Part shown: positions 34,183 to 43,049 of the stretch, one piece after another
Numbering within the stretch: the stretch's first letter is position 1
Layout: each line of letters opens with the position of its first letter
Translations under genes and position numbers: made by a program
From: Bradyrhizobium sp. B097
GTDB lineage: Bacteria > Pseudomonadota > Alphaproteobacteria > Rhizobiales > Xanthobacteraceae
Direction: 5' to 3'
DNA: 64,000 nt
Assembly: GCF_038957035.1 (NCBI RefSeq)
Contig: NZ_CP152412.1
Location: 8,614,501-8,678,500, forward strand
The notes under the pieces: generated by a model
Told to the model about the DNA's origin: nothing
Database searches by the model: none
Seen by the model: only the letters and a program-made list of their open reading frames with translations

Positions 34183-35571
34183 ATGGACGATATGCTTCGG
34201 CGTAAACCCTTTGCCATGCGCGCATCGCAGCGGCTGACGCTGCTGACGCTGTGTCTGGCGGTTACGATCGCGCATATCGATACGTTCATCGTCAATCTCG
34301 GCGCGCGCGCGATCGGCGATCATTTCGGTGCGGGTGTCGATGAGTTGCAATGGATCGTCGACAGCTACAATCTGGTCTACGCGGTCTCGCTGCTGACCGG
34401 CGGGATGCTCGCGGACAGATATGGCAGGCGTCGCATCCTGATCTGCGGCGCTCTGATCTTCACTTTCGCGTCGCTGCTATGCGCGGCCGCGCCATCCGCG
34501 CTGGTGCTGATCGGCGGACGTGCCCTCACGGGCGCCGGCGGCGCGCTGATGATTCCGGCCTCGCTTGCGATCATCCGGGTGGTCTGGGACCGGCCGGAGG
34601 AGCGCGCCCGCGCGCTTGGTATCTGGGCCGCCTGCAACGGCGTCGCCATGGCGCTGGGACCGAGCCTTGGCGGGCTGCTGATCCCGTGGCTCGGCTGGCG
34701 CAGCATCTTCCTGGTAATCGTGCCGTTCGGCCTGCTCGTCGTGCTGATGGCTGGGTCGACGATCCCGGAATCGGTGAACCCGCAGCGGCGCGCGGTCGAC
34801 ATTCCGGCCCAGTTCTGCGGTGCATTGGCGCTTGGAAGCCTGACCTATGCCGCCATCGGCGCACAATCGGCGCCGGGCGCGATGACCGCCGCCCTGGTCA
34901 TCGCTTCGCTTTCAGTAGCCCTGCTGATCGCCGTCGAAAGAAGGCGAGGGGCCGGGGCGCTGCTGTCGCCGGAGATTTTCGGCGCACGCCGGTTCCGCGC
35001 TGCCATGATCGCCACCACGGGCATGACATTCGGCGGGTACGGCATGGTCTTCGTGCTGCCGCTGGCGTGGCAGTCGAGCGGACGGCTCGATGCCGCGGCA
35101 AGCGCCGCCGCGCTGCTGCCGATGTCGCTGGTGTTCGTGATGGTCTCACCGTTCTCCGGCATGCTGTCGGAAAAGCTCGGGCTGCGCGCGGCCAGCTCGG
35201 GCGGCGTGACGCTGATGGGTGTCGGCCTCCTGATGATTGGCCTCGGTGGCCTGCGACCGGACATCGCCCTGGCCGAGTTCGGACTGGCGATCACCGGGCT
35301 CGGGCTCGGCCTCGCCGCGGGGCCGCTCTCGGCGATGGCCGTCGGCGACGTCGCCGCTGCGCGGGCCGGTACGGCTGCGGCGCTGATCAACGTGGCCCGG
35401 ATCAGCGGTGCGACGATCGGCGTTGCGGTGCTCGGCGCGTGCTACGCGGCAACCGGCGGCGGCAGCCACGGCCTGCTGCTCGCGATGATCGCCGGAAGCC
35501 TCGTCCAGTTCGCCGGCGCCGGCGTGGCGTGGATGGTGACAGGGCGCGAGGCGCCACGGCTGCGCATTTGA
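34183..35571 (+). CDS. MFS transporter, drug:H+ antiporter type (DHA2-like)
   Basis: 462-residue membrane protein with about 14 predicted helices. Motif A between helices 2 and 3 (GGMLADRYGRRR), the early acidic-aromatic HIDTFIVNLGARAIG of DHA2 proteins, and motif C-like GPSLGGLLIPWLGWR are visible. It should export a toxic compound using proton motive force. It lies 24 bases after the merR stop and may belong to the same operon, making it a second target of the regulator. Confidence 0.92.
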   Translation: MDDMLRRKPFAMRASQRLTLLTLCLAVTIAHIDTFIVNLGARAIGDHFGAGVDELQWIVDSYNLVYAVSLLTGGMLADRYGRRRILICGALIFTFASLLCAAAPSALVLIGGRALTGAGGALMIPASLAIIRVVWDRPEERARALGIWAACNGVAMALGPSLGGLLIPWLGWRSIFLVIVPFGLLVVLMAGSTIPESVNPQRRAVDIPAQFCGALALGSLTYAAIGAQSAPGAMTAALVIASLSVALLIAVERRRGAGALLSPEIFGARRFRAAMIATTGMTFGGYGMVFVLPLAWQSSGRLDAAASAAALLPMSLVFVMVSPFSGMLSEKLGLRAASSGGVTLMGVGLLMIGLGGLRPDIALAEFGLAITGLGLGLAAGPLSAMAVGDVAAARAGTAAALINVARISGATIGVAVLGACYAATGGGSHGLLLAMIAGSLVQFAGAGVAWMVTGREAPRLRI

Positions 35572-35654
35572 CCTGCTCGCGCGCGGCTCGTTATCCTTCG
35601 CACAGCCGACACCGGATCGGCGGCCGACAAGAGCAAGAACAGGGAGCATCATCC

Positions 35655-36704
35655 ATGGCCAGCACTCTGCCCGCCTCTGCAAGCGGGCTCTATGCCAATC
35701 CGCGCGAAGACTGGCTCGCCCAATATACCGAGGAGATCATCGATCCCAACAGGCCGATCGTCGATCCGCACCATCATCTCTGGGATCGCGGCGGCTTGCG
35801 CTACCTGATCGAGGAGATGCGCGACGACATCGCCTCGGGCCACAACATCGTGGCGACCGTCTATGTCGATTGCCGGTCGATGTATCGCGCCGACGGGCCG
35901 GAGGCGTTCCGCCCGGTCGGCGAGGTCGAGTTCGCCAACGGCGTCGCGGCGATGGCGGCGAGCGGCGGCTATGGCAAGGCGGCGATCTGCGCCGGCATCG
36001 TCAGCCACGTTAACCTTCTGATCGGCGACCAAGCCAAGGAGGTGCTGGAGGCGGAAATCGCCGCCGGCAACGGCCGGTTCCGCGGCATCCGCCACTCCTC
36101 GGCCTGGGACGAGGACCCCAATGTCGCCCACATGTACGCCAACCGCCCGAAGGGGATCTTGCTGGATGCCACCTTTCGGAGGGGGTTCGCCTGCCTGGCG
36201 CCGCTCGGCCTCAGCTTCGATGCCTGGCTGTTCCACCCGCAGATCGGCGAGCTCACCGACCTCGCCCGCGCCTTTCCCGACACAAGGATCGTGCTCGACC
36301 ATTGCGGCGGACCGGTCGGCACCGGCCGCTTCGCCGGCAAGCGCGAGGAGACCTTTCCGGTCTGGAAGGCGTCGATCGAGGAGATCGCCAAATGCCCGAA
36401 CGTCGTGGTCAAGCTCGGCGGGCTGGCGATGTGCCTGCTCGGCTACGACTTCCACCTGCGCCCCAGGCCGCCCTCGTCGGAGGAACTCGCCGCCGCCTGG
36501 CGGCCCTATGTGGAGACCTGCATCGAGGCGTTCGGCCCGAGCCGTTGCATGTTCGAGAGCAACTTCCCACCTGATAAGGGACAGTGCAGCTATCAGGTGA
36601 TCTTCAACACCTTTAAACGGCTTGCATCACAATATAGCGAAGCCGAGAAGACGGCGTTGTTCTTGCAGACGGCAAAGGATGTCTATCGGCTCGATATCGG
36701 GTAA
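35655..36704 (+). CDS. Amidohydrolase (amidohydrolase 2 family)
   Basis: 349-residue TIM-barrel hydrolase or decarboxylase starting MASTLPASAS. The metal motif IVDPHHHLWD at the start, RGIRHSSAWD, the His in IVLDHCGGP and the Asn-rich MFESNFPPDK end match the amidohydrolase-related (PF04909) class, which includes lactonases such as 2-pyrone-4,6-dicarboxylate hydrolase. An Asp is usual at the FESNFP position (FGSDWP); here Asn is found, a known variant in this subfamily. The frame is open far upstream over the MFS gene, which is a shadow. Confidence 0.92.
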   Translation: MASTLPASASGLYANPREDWLAQYTEEIIDPNRPIVDPHHHLWDRGGLRYLIEEMRDDIASGHNIVATVYVDCRSMYRADGPEAFRPVGEVEFANGVAAMAASGGYGKAAICAGIVSHVNLLIGDQAKEVLEAEIAAGNGRFRGIRHSSAWDEDPNVAHMYANRPKGILLDATFRRGFACLAPLGLSFDAWLFHPQIGELTDLARAFPDTRIVLDHCGGPVGTGRFAGKREETFPVWKASIEEIAKCPNVVVKLGGLAMCLLGYDFHLRPRPPSSEELAAAWRPYVETCIEAFGPSRCMFESNFPPDKGQCSYQVIFNTFKRLASQYSEAEKTALFLQTAKDVYRLDIG

Positions 36705-36715
36705 ACTTGCGACTC

Positions 36716-37645
36716 ATGGATGACAGCATCACCATCCGGCCGCTTCGTGAGGCTGATGCAGAAGCGGTGGTCGAACTCTACGCAAAGGCGGCTGCGGTGG
36801 AACCGCGGCTGGGCCCTGTCACGCTGCCGCAGTGGGACCAGTTCCTGAAACTGCCGCAGAACCGTGGCGGCCGCGACTTCCGCATTGCCGAGCGGAACGG
36901 CCGACTCCTTGGCCTCGCTGAGTCATCATTGCGCGATCAGGGCGCGCATCATTCCCGGTTCCTCAAGATCGTCGTCGCGCCCGAGGTCCGGCGCCGCCGG
37001 ATTGGCCTCGCGCTGTTCGACGACGTGCTTGCGATCGACACCGATCCCGATCTCACCGTCCAGACGCTGGTGAGCAGCGATTGGCCGGCGGGAATGGCCT
37101 TCGTGGCCGCCTTCGGCTTTGTTCATGTCGAGTCCGAAATCGGGATGAAATGCGTCGAGCCATTGCAGCCGGCACGCACGCTCGCGGCGGCCCGCGCCAC
37201 CATCGAGCAGGTCAGCGACGTCACCGCCTGCGCCGGCGAGGTGGCGCGCCTCCACAACGCCGCCTATGCCTCGGACTCCGCGTTCCGCCGGTATTCGCCG
37301 GAGGAGATGGCGCAGGTCCTGACCGAGAGCGAAGTCTGGATCGCGTCGGAGGAAGGCCAGATGTCGGGCTTCTGCCTGACCGAGCCGGAGCGGAACTCGA
37401 TGTGGATCGAGTCGGTCGCGGTCGATCCGGCGCGGCAGGGACGCGGGCTCGGCCAGCTGCTGGTCTATCGCGTGCTGGCCGCACACGACGTGTCGGTCGA
37501 GCATCCCTGCTGGCTCAACGTCTCGAGCCGCAACGCGCCCGCGCTGAAGATCTACCGCCGGCTCGGCTTCAAGCCGCAGCACGAGACCTGCCGCTTCAGC
37601 GCACCGCGAGGCGAACTGCTCGCGGCGCGTGGGCGGCGGTTTTAA
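36716..37645 (+). CDS. GNAT acetyltransferase with two tandem domains
   Basis: 309 residues. An ATG at 36716 (MDDSITIRPL) is preferred over the TTG at 36707. Domain 1 (about 5-145) has IRPLREADAEAVVELY and the acetyl-CoA motif VAPEVRRRRIGLALFD; domain 2 (about 160-305) has VAVDPARQGRGLGQLLVYRVL and APALKIYRRLGF. The second domain shows the better Q/RxxGxG/A loop, so it is probably the active one. The acceptor is unknown. It begins 11 bases after the amidohydrolase stop. Confidence 0.88.
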   Translation: MDDSITIRPLREADAEAVVELYAKAAAVEPRLGPVTLPQWDQFLKLPQNRGGRDFRIAERNGRLLGLAESSLRDQGAHHSRFLKIVVAPEVRRRRIGLALFDDVLAIDTDPDLTVQTLVSSDWPAGMAFVAAFGFVHVESEIGMKCVEPLQPARTLAAARATIEQVSDVTACAGEVARLHNAAYASDSAFRRYSPEEMAQVLTESEVWIASEEGQMSGFCLTEPERNSMWIESVAVDPARQGRGLGQLLVYRVLAAHDVSVEHPCWLNVSSRNAPALKIYRRLGFKPQHETCRFSAPRGELLAARGRRF

Positions 37646-37688
37646 TAGCCAGCCTTTTGGAATGGTCCGAGAACACTAATTTATCCCC

Positions 37689-37813
37689 GTCACCCTGAGG
37701 TGCGAGCGAAGCGAGCCTCGAAGGGCGAACGGCCGGGCTCTCTCCCTCGCCGCCGATACCCGGGGCCGTCCATCCTTCGAGGCGCGCAAGAGCGCGCACC
37801 TCAGGATGACGGA
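37689..37813. repeat. Dispersed palindromic repeat, family C
   Basis: Begins GTCACCCTGAGGTGCGAGCG and closes GCGCGCACCTCAGGATGAC, with inner CTTCGAGG/CCTCGAAGG arms. It occupies the gap between convergent genes. One copy was found in the window. Confidence 0.8.
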
Positions 37814-37847
37814 ACTAGGCTCCAGAGGACGGGATTAAGCGGGCCGT

Positions 37848-39104
37848 CTACGCCCACTCGCCCTTGCGGAACACCGGCACGCTGCGGCCGTCGGCGTGGA
37901 TGCCGTCGATGTCGGTGTGGGCGGAGCCGATCATCCAGTCGATATGGATCAGGCTCTTGTTGCCGCCCTGCTCGGCGATCTGCTGCGGCGTCAGCTTGTC
38001 GCCGTTGACGAAGCATTTCGAGTAGCACTGGCCGAGCGCGATGTGCGAGGCGGCGTTCTCGTCGAACAGCGTGTTGAAGAACAACAGCCCGCTCTTCGAG
38101 ATCGGCGATGAGTGCGGCACCAGCGCGACCTCGCCGAGGCGGCGCGCGCCCTCGTCGGTGTCGAGCACCTTGTTCAACACTTCCTCGCCGCGCGAGGCCT
38201 TGGCCTCGACGATGCGGCCTTCCTCGAACTTGACCGAGATATTGTCGATCAGCGTACCCTGATAGGACAGCGGCTTGGAGCTGACGACGTGGCCGCTGAC
38301 GCGGCGGCAGTGCGGCGTGGTGAAGACCTCCTCGGTCGGAATGTTGGCATTGCAGACAATGCCGTTCTTGGCGGTCGACGCGCCGCCTTCCCATTCATGA
38401 CCGTCGGCGAGCCCGATGGTGAGGTCCATGTCGGGACCGGAATATTTCAATGCGTGGAAGCGCTGGCCGTTCAGCCATTCGGTACGCTCGCGCAGCCTGG
38501 CATTGTGCTGTTCCCAGTTGGCGACGGCGCCGTCCTGATCGACCCGGGACGCGGAGAAGATCGCGTCCGCGAGTTTCGCCACCGCGACATCCTCGGCATC
38601 GTCCGGAAACACCTGCTTCGCCCAGGACGTGCTGGGATAGGCAATGATGTTCCAGTTGGTGTCGAAATTGACGATCTTCTCCAGCGCCGGCTGGTAGGCG
38701 ATCGAATTCGCCTTGCTGGCGCGCGCCACCTTGGTCGGGTCTTCGCCCGACAGCAGCATCGGATTGTCGCCGACGATCGCAAGCCGCGCGGTGTTGGCGC
38801 CGAACGCCTTCGCCATGCCCTCGTAGAGCCAACCCGCGGCGCGATCGAAGCTCGCATCGTTGGCGTAGCGGTAGCGCGCCAGCGTGAGCTCCTCGTCCGA
38901 GAAGAACGGGGTCACGAGACCCGCGCCGGCCTTGTAGGCATGTTCCACCACCCGCCGCACCAGCGGCATCGCCGCCGCAGGCGCCGTCAGCAGCAGATCC
39001 TGCCCCGGCTGCAGCTGCAGGCCGACCTTGATCGCGACTTCGGCGAGCCGATCGAGTTTTACAGGATCGATCGAGGCGGAAAGGTTGCGTTGATGTGCGG
39101 TCAT
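37848..39104 (-). CDS. M29-family aminopeptidase (AmpS/PepS-like)
   Basis: 418-residue metallo-aminopeptidase starting MTAHQRNLSA; the ORF is open 84 bases further, but that extension is not family-like. Metal-ligand regions typical of M29 are visible: NIPTEEVFTTPH, a Glu in ARRLGEVALVPHSSP, FDENAASHIALG and HIDWMIGS. It should remove N-terminal residues from peptides in the cytoplasm. It is downstream of the PcaB-like lyase on the same strand, with a 118-base gap. Confidence 0.94.
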   Translation of the reverse strand: MTAHQRNLSASIDPVKLDRLAEVAIKVGLQLQPGQDLLLTAPAAAMPLVRRVVEHAYKAGAGLVTPFFSDEELTLARYRYANDASFDRAAGWLYEGMAKAFGANTARLAIVGDNPMLLSGEDPTKVARASKANSIAYQPALEKIVNFDTNWNIIAYPSTSWAKQVFPDDAEDVAVAKLADAIFSASRVDQDGAVANWEQHNARLRERTEWLNGQRFHALKYSGPDMDLTIGLADGHEWEGGASTAKNGIVCNANIPTEEVFTTPHCRRVSGHVVSSKPLSYQGTLIDNISVKFEEGRIVEAKASRGEEVLNKVLDTDEGARRLGEVALVPHSSPISKSGLLFFNTLFDENAASHIALGQCYSKCFVNGDKLTPQQIAEQGGNKSLIHIDWMIGSAHTDIDGIHADGRSVPVFRKGEWA

Positions 39105-39222
39105 GAAGTGTCCGGCCGTGTCGTTTGAGGGCTTTGAGGATTCGTAGTCCAATTCGATCCGCATCCGCAAGGTTCCCGCCCGCCGCACCCGATCACGCGA
39201 CGGCGAGCAATTGCCGCGAATT

Positions 39223-40584
39223 TTACCGCTTCACTGACGTCAGCACCCGGTCGACCATCTCGGGCGCGAGGCCGAGATAGTTTTTCGGCGCGGTGAGGCG
39301 GTCAATCGTCGCCCGATCGATCCGGCTCGCGACGCGATCATCCGCTGCCAGCGCCTCGGCCAGCGTCAGACCTCTGTCGTTGGCGACACGGCAGGCGTCG
39401 TAGACCACATCATGGGCCTCCTGCCGGCCGATCGCGGGCGCAAGGCCCATCATCACGGCTTCGGCAACGATCAACCCGCGGCTGATGTCGAGATTGCCGG
39501 CCATCCGCTTCTCGTCGACGATCAGGCCGCCAAGTGCGAACCTGGCCTGGCGCAGCGCGCCTGCGGTCAGGACGAAACTTTCCGGGATCGCCATCCATTC
39601 GGCGTGCCACGGGCCGGTGGCGCGTTCGAAATCCTGCACCATCGCGTCCAGCATCAAACCGGCATGCTGGCGCACCGCCTTGGAAGCGGCGAGCATCAGC
39701 TCCGACGAAATCGGGTTGCGCTTCTGCGGCATGGTCGAGGAGGCACCGCGTCCCTTCACGAAGGGTTCGTAGACCTCACCGAACTCGGTCGACGCCATGA
39801 TCATGATGTCGAGCGCGATCTTGCCGAGCGTTCCCGTGACCAGCGCGAGGAAGTTCACCGCTTCCGCCAACCCGTCGCGCGCGACATGCCAGGTCGAGAC
39901 GGGAACGCCGAGCCCGAGCTCCTCGCACAGCGCCTTCTGGACCTCGAAGCCCTTGTCACCCAGCGAGGCCAGCGTGCCGGCGGCGCCGGCGAACTGGCCG
40001 ACCAGCACGCGCGGCTTCAGCTCGGCCAGCCGCGCGGCGTGGCGATCGAAGGCGGCGAGCCAGATCGCGGTCTTGTAGCCGAAGGTCACCGGCAGCGCCT
40101 GCTGCAGATGGGTGCGGCCGGCCATCGGCGTGTCGCGGTATCGTTTCGAGAGATCGGCAAGAATGCCGCGCAGCGCGGCGATGTCATCCTCGATGATCGC
40201 AAGGCCGTCGCGCAGCTGCAGCACCACGGCGGTGTCCATGATGTCCTGCGTGGTGGCGCCCCAGTGGACGTAGCGGCCGGCCTCGCCGCACTGCTTGGCC
40301 ATCTGGTGCACCAGCGGCAGGATCGGGTAGCCGACGATGTCGGTTTCTTGCCGCAGCAGGTCGAAATCGAACGCGGCGACATCGGTGCGCCTTGCGATCT
40401 CCTCGGCCGCTTCCGCAGGGATCACGCCGCAGCGCGCTTCGGCCTTGGCGAGCGCAACTTCGACCTCGGCATAGCGTTGCAGCAGCCGCAGGTCGGAAAA
40501 CACCTCGCGCATCGCGCTTGTGCCGAAGGCATCGCGAAACAGCACGGAATCGAGCACGGTGGTCGAGGTCGGGAAGGCGGACAT
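39223..40584 (-). CDS. Fumarase/adenylosuccinate lyase-superfamily enzyme, PcaB-like (3-carboxymuconate cycloisomerase)
   Basis: 453 residues. The superfamily signature SSTMPQKRNP (about residues 280-290) is intact, and the conserved HWGATTQDIMDT and GRTHLQQALPVTFG blocks hold the catalytic His residues. GATTQD places it in the PcaB/adenylosuccinate lyase branch. The next gene upstream is a carboxymuconolactone decarboxylase-like gene, which supports a role in breakdown of carboxymuconate-type ring-cleavage products. The rest of the protocatechuate pathway is absent, so a related substrate is possible. Confidence 0.9.
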   Translation of the reverse strand: MSAFPTSTTVLDSVLFRDAFGTSAMREVFSDLRLLQRYAEVEVALAKAEARCGVIPAEAAEEIARRTDVAAFDFDLLRQETDIVGYPILPLVHQMAKQCGEAGRYVHWGATTQDIMDTAVVLQLRDGLAIIEDDIAALRGILADLSKRYRDTPMAGRTHLQQALPVTFGYKTAIWLAAFDRHAARLAELKPRVLVGQFAGAAGTLASLGDKGFEVQKALCEELGLGVPVSTWHVARDGLAEAVNFLALVTGTLGKIALDIMIMASTEFGEVYEPFVKGRGASSTMPQKRNPISSELMLAASKAVRQHAGLMLDAMVQDFERATGPWHAEWMAIPESFVLTAGALRQARFALGGLIVDEKRMAGNLDISRGLIVAEAVMMGLAPAIGRQEAHDVVYDACRVANDRGLTLAEALAADDRVASRIDRATIDRLTAPKNYLGLAPEMVDRVLTSVKR

Positions 40585-40655
40585 GGCAGATCCTTGGGCA
40601 CATCCTGTTGCCGGTCGCGGTCGGCAACGTCCCTATCACGGCACAGGCCCGTACC

Positions 40656-41045
40656 CTACCCCTCCGCGGGCGCCTCGCCGAACACCTCGGCTGCGATCTT
40701 GCTGGTCTCGATCGCGGCCGGAATGCCGCAATACATCGCGACCAGCAGCAGCACGTCCTGCACCTGCGCGGCGGTGCAGCCATTGGCCAGCGCGCCCTTG
40801 GCATGGACGCGGAACTCGGTCGGCTTGCTGCTCGCCGCGGTGATGCCGAGCATCACGAGGCTGCGAATCTGGTCGGACAGCCCGCTGCGCTCCCAGACGT
40901 CCCCATAGACATAAGCATTGATGATGTTTTGCAGCGGCGTGCCAAAATCGCCCGCAGCCGCCATCCGCTTGGCGACATCGACCTCGCCGAACATCTTCTG
41001 GCGCCGGCGCAGCCCGCGGGCATGGAGATCGCTGATGTCCACCAT
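40656..41045 (-). CDS. Carboxymuconolactone decarboxylase-family protein
   Basis: 129 residues with the all-helical CMD fold: VWERSGLSDQIRSLVMLGITAASSKPTEFRVHAKGALANGCTAAQVQDVLL. The motif resembles PcaC (E-x16-H with H in RVHAKGAL). AhpD-type CxxC is absent, so it is not a peroxidase. It is first in the minus-strand unit with the lyase and reads from the promoter that carries the twin GntR-like boxes. Confidence 0.9.
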   Translation of the reverse strand: MVDISDLHARGLRRRQKMFGEVDVAKRMAAAGDFGTPLQNIINAYVYGDVWERSGLSDQIRSLVMLGITAASSKPTEFRVHAKGALANGCTAAQVQDVLLLVAMYCGIPAAIETSKIAAEVFGEAPAEG

Positions 41046-41071
41046 CGTCGTCTGGCTCCCCTGTATGGGCT

Positions 41072-41087
41072 ATTTATACGGATAAAT
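41072..41087. promoter_or_regulatory. GntR-type operator, box 1
   Basis: ATTTATACGGATAAAT: arms ATTTAT and ATAAAT around a four-base centre. It lies 27 bases before the start codon of the decarboxylase gene. Its reverse complement differs from box 2 by few bases. Confidence 0.7.
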
Positions 41088-41136
41088 ATGTCGCACCTCA
41101 ATATTTCGATGGGCTTGCTGCTTGCCTTTCTGATCT

Positions 41137-41152
41137 ATTTGTCCGTATAAAT
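41137..41152. promoter_or_regulatory. GntR-type operator, box 2
   Basis: ATTTGTCCGTATAAAT, which matches the reverse complement of box 1 except at one position, centre-to-centre distance 65 bases. It lies 31 bases before the binding-protein gene start. AT-rich boxes in a GC-rich genome with one facing each gene suggest joint control by the GntR protein encoded at 44033. Confidence 0.7.
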
Positions 41153-41182
41153 TGGTCAAAAGCAGAGGCGGAGGGGACCGGG

Positions 41183-42142
41183 ATGAAGTTACGGCTGGGG
41201 CTGCTCGTCGTCCTGCTCGCGGCGCTTCCGACCCTGCCGGCTTTCGCGGCGGACGATTTCCCGCAACGGCCGATCAAGATCATCGTGCCGTTTCCGGCCG
41301 GCGCCGGCCCCGACAATGTCGCGCGGCTGGTCGGCCAGCATCTGCAGGACGCGTTCGGCCAGACCGTGCTGATCGAGAACCGCGCCGGCGCGCTCGGCAG
41401 CATCGGTGCCCAGGAAGTCGCCCGCAGCGCGCCCGACGGCTACACGCTGTTGATGGGCACCAACACCACCCATGCCAGCAATGTCGCAACGCTCAAGAGC
41501 CTGCCCTACGACCCGGTGAAGGATTTCGCGCCGGTGATCCGCACCACCACCACGGCGATGGTGCTGCTGGTCAACCCCAAGCTTGCGGTCAAGGACCTGC
41601 CGCAGTTCCTCTCCTACGCCAAAGCCACCCCCAATCTGACCGCGGGCTACGGCTCCGGCGCATCGCAGATCTCGATCGCGCAGCTGCAGTCGCGCGGCGG
41701 CCTGTCGCTGATCGCGGCGTCCTACCGCGGCGTGCCGCAGGCGATGACCGACGTGATGGCCGGCGTCATCGACCTGACCTTCGGCGATTTCTCGGTCGCG
41801 ATCCCGCAGATGCAGGGCGGCACCTTGCGCGGGATCGCCGTGACATCGGCGACCCGCAACGAACTGACGCCCAGCCTGCCTGCGCTCTCGGAAGCGATGC
41901 CCGGCTTCGAGGCCACCATCTGGTACGGGCTGTTCGCACCCGCCGGCACGCCGGAACCGGTGGTCAACAAGATCTACGCCGAGTGCGCCAAATACCTCGC
42001 GATGCCGGAGACCAGGAAGAAGCTCGCCGATGTCGGCGTGATGGTGGCGCCGCTGACGCCGGCCGAGTTCGGCGCCTTCGTCAAGAGCGAGGTCGTGCGC
42101 TGGTCGGCGGAGGTGAAGGCGGCCGGCATCCAGCCGCAATAG
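41183..42142 (+). CDS. Tripartite tricarboxylate transporter-type substrate-binding protein (TctC/Bug family)
   Basis: Periplasmic receptor of 319 residues with signal peptide MKLRLGLLVVLLAALPTLPA cleaved near AFA-AD. Bug family features are YPQRPIKIIVPF-like FPQRPIKIIVPFPAGAGPDN, NRAGALGSIGAQEVARSAPDGYTLL and GYGSGASQISIAQL. These receptors bind carboxylates with high affinity. No TctA/TctB membrane genes are seen nearby, a common situation for Bug proteins in this group of bacteria. Confidence 0.94.
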   Translation: MKLRLGLLVVLLAALPTLPAFAADDFPQRPIKIIVPFPAGAGPDNVARLVGQHLQDAFGQTVLIENRAGALGSIGAQEVARSAPDGYTLLMGTNTTHASNVATLKSLPYDPVKDFAPVIRTTTTAMVLLVNPKLAVKDLPQFLSYAKATPNLTAGYGSGASQISIAQLQSRGGLSLIAASYRGVPQAMTDVMAGVIDLTFGDFSVAIPQMQGGTLRGIAVTSATRNELTPSLPALSEAMPGFEATIWYGLFAPAGTPEPVVNKIYAECAKYLAMPETRKKLADVGVMVAPLTPAEFGAFVKSEVVRWSAEVKAAGIQPQ

Positions 42143-42161
42143 CGCGAAGCGGCGTCGCACC

Positions 42162-43049
42162 ATGGCTCGCCAAGCACCTGTCGGCATGATTGGCCTGGGG
42201 CTGATGGGATCAGCGCTTTCCGCGCGGCTGATCGATGCCGGAATCGGGGTGATCGGCTTCGACGTCGACGCGGCGAAGACGGATGGGCTGCGGGCCAGCG
42301 GCGCCGAGTTCGCGGCCTTCGCCGCCGACGTGGCGGCGCGGTGCCGGACCATCGTCATTGCCGTGTACGACGCGGCCCAGGTCACGGGCTTGCTGCCGGA
42401 CCTCGCGAACGCCGCGCCGCCGCCGCTCGTCATCTGCACCACGACCTGCGCGCCGGACGAGATCACGGCGATCGCCGAATTCGCCGCGCGCTCGCGCCTC
42501 TCCTTGATCGAAGCGCCGATCTCGGGCACCAGCGCCGAGGTGCGCGCGGGCACGGCCACTGCGCTGGTCGCCGGCGATCGCGACGTGATCGCAGCCGCCG
42601 CCGCGACGCTCGACATCCTCTGCCCGCAGCGCATCCATGTCGGCGCGATCGGCCATGCCAGCCGCACCAAGCTCGCCATCAACCTGATCCTGCAGAACAA
42701 CCGCGCCGCGCTCGCCGAAGGCATCGCGTTTGCTGAGAGCCTCGACCTCGACGGCGCGACGTTTCTTGCGACGGCACGGCAATCGGCGGCATATTCCGCC
42801 GTGATGGACAGCAAGGGACCGAAGATGCTGGCGCGGGATTTCGCGCCGCAATCGCATATCGTGCAGACCTTGAAGGACGCCGAGCTGATCCTGCAGGAGG
42901 CCGGCCGGCACGGCCTGCCTCTGCCGCTGACCTCAGCGCAGGCCGAGCTGCTGCGCAAGGCGATCGCGCTGCAAGGCCCGGACAGCGACAGCGCCGCGGT
43001 CATCGAGGCGATCCGTGCCGGACGCGACCAGGACAGGGACCACTCATGA
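42162..43049 (+). CDS. NAD(P)-dependent beta-hydroxyacid dehydrogenase family
   Basis: 295 residues of the 3-hydroxyisobutyrate/6-phosphogluconate dehydrogenase superfamily. Rossmann motif GMIGLGLMGSAL (8-19), substrate loop EAPISGTSAEVRAG and catalytic Lys in KLAINLILQNN (about 171) are visible. It should oxidise a beta-hydroxy acid. The stop overlaps the next start by four bases (43046-43049), and the gene follows the Bug receptor by 19 bases, so the three form an operon. Confidence 0.92.
   Translation: MARQAPVGMIGLGLMGSALSARLIDAGIGVIGFDVDAAKTDGLRASGAEFAAFAADVAARCRTIVIAVYDAAQVTGLLPDLANAAPPPLVICTTTCAPDEITAIAEFAARSRLSLIEAPISGTSAEVRAGTATALVAGDRDVIAAAAATLDILCPQRIHVGAIGHASRTKLAINLILQNNRAALAEGIAFAESLDLDGATFLATARQSAAYSAVMDSKGPKMLARDFAPQSHIVQTLKDAELILQEAGRHGLPLPLTSAQAELLRKAIALQGPDSDSAAVIEAIRAGRDQDRDHS

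Noticed and set aside
34350..35654. N-terminal 435 codons of a 784-codon plus ORF
   Set aside because: Out-of-frame reading of the MFS gene; the real amidohydrolase starts at 35655.
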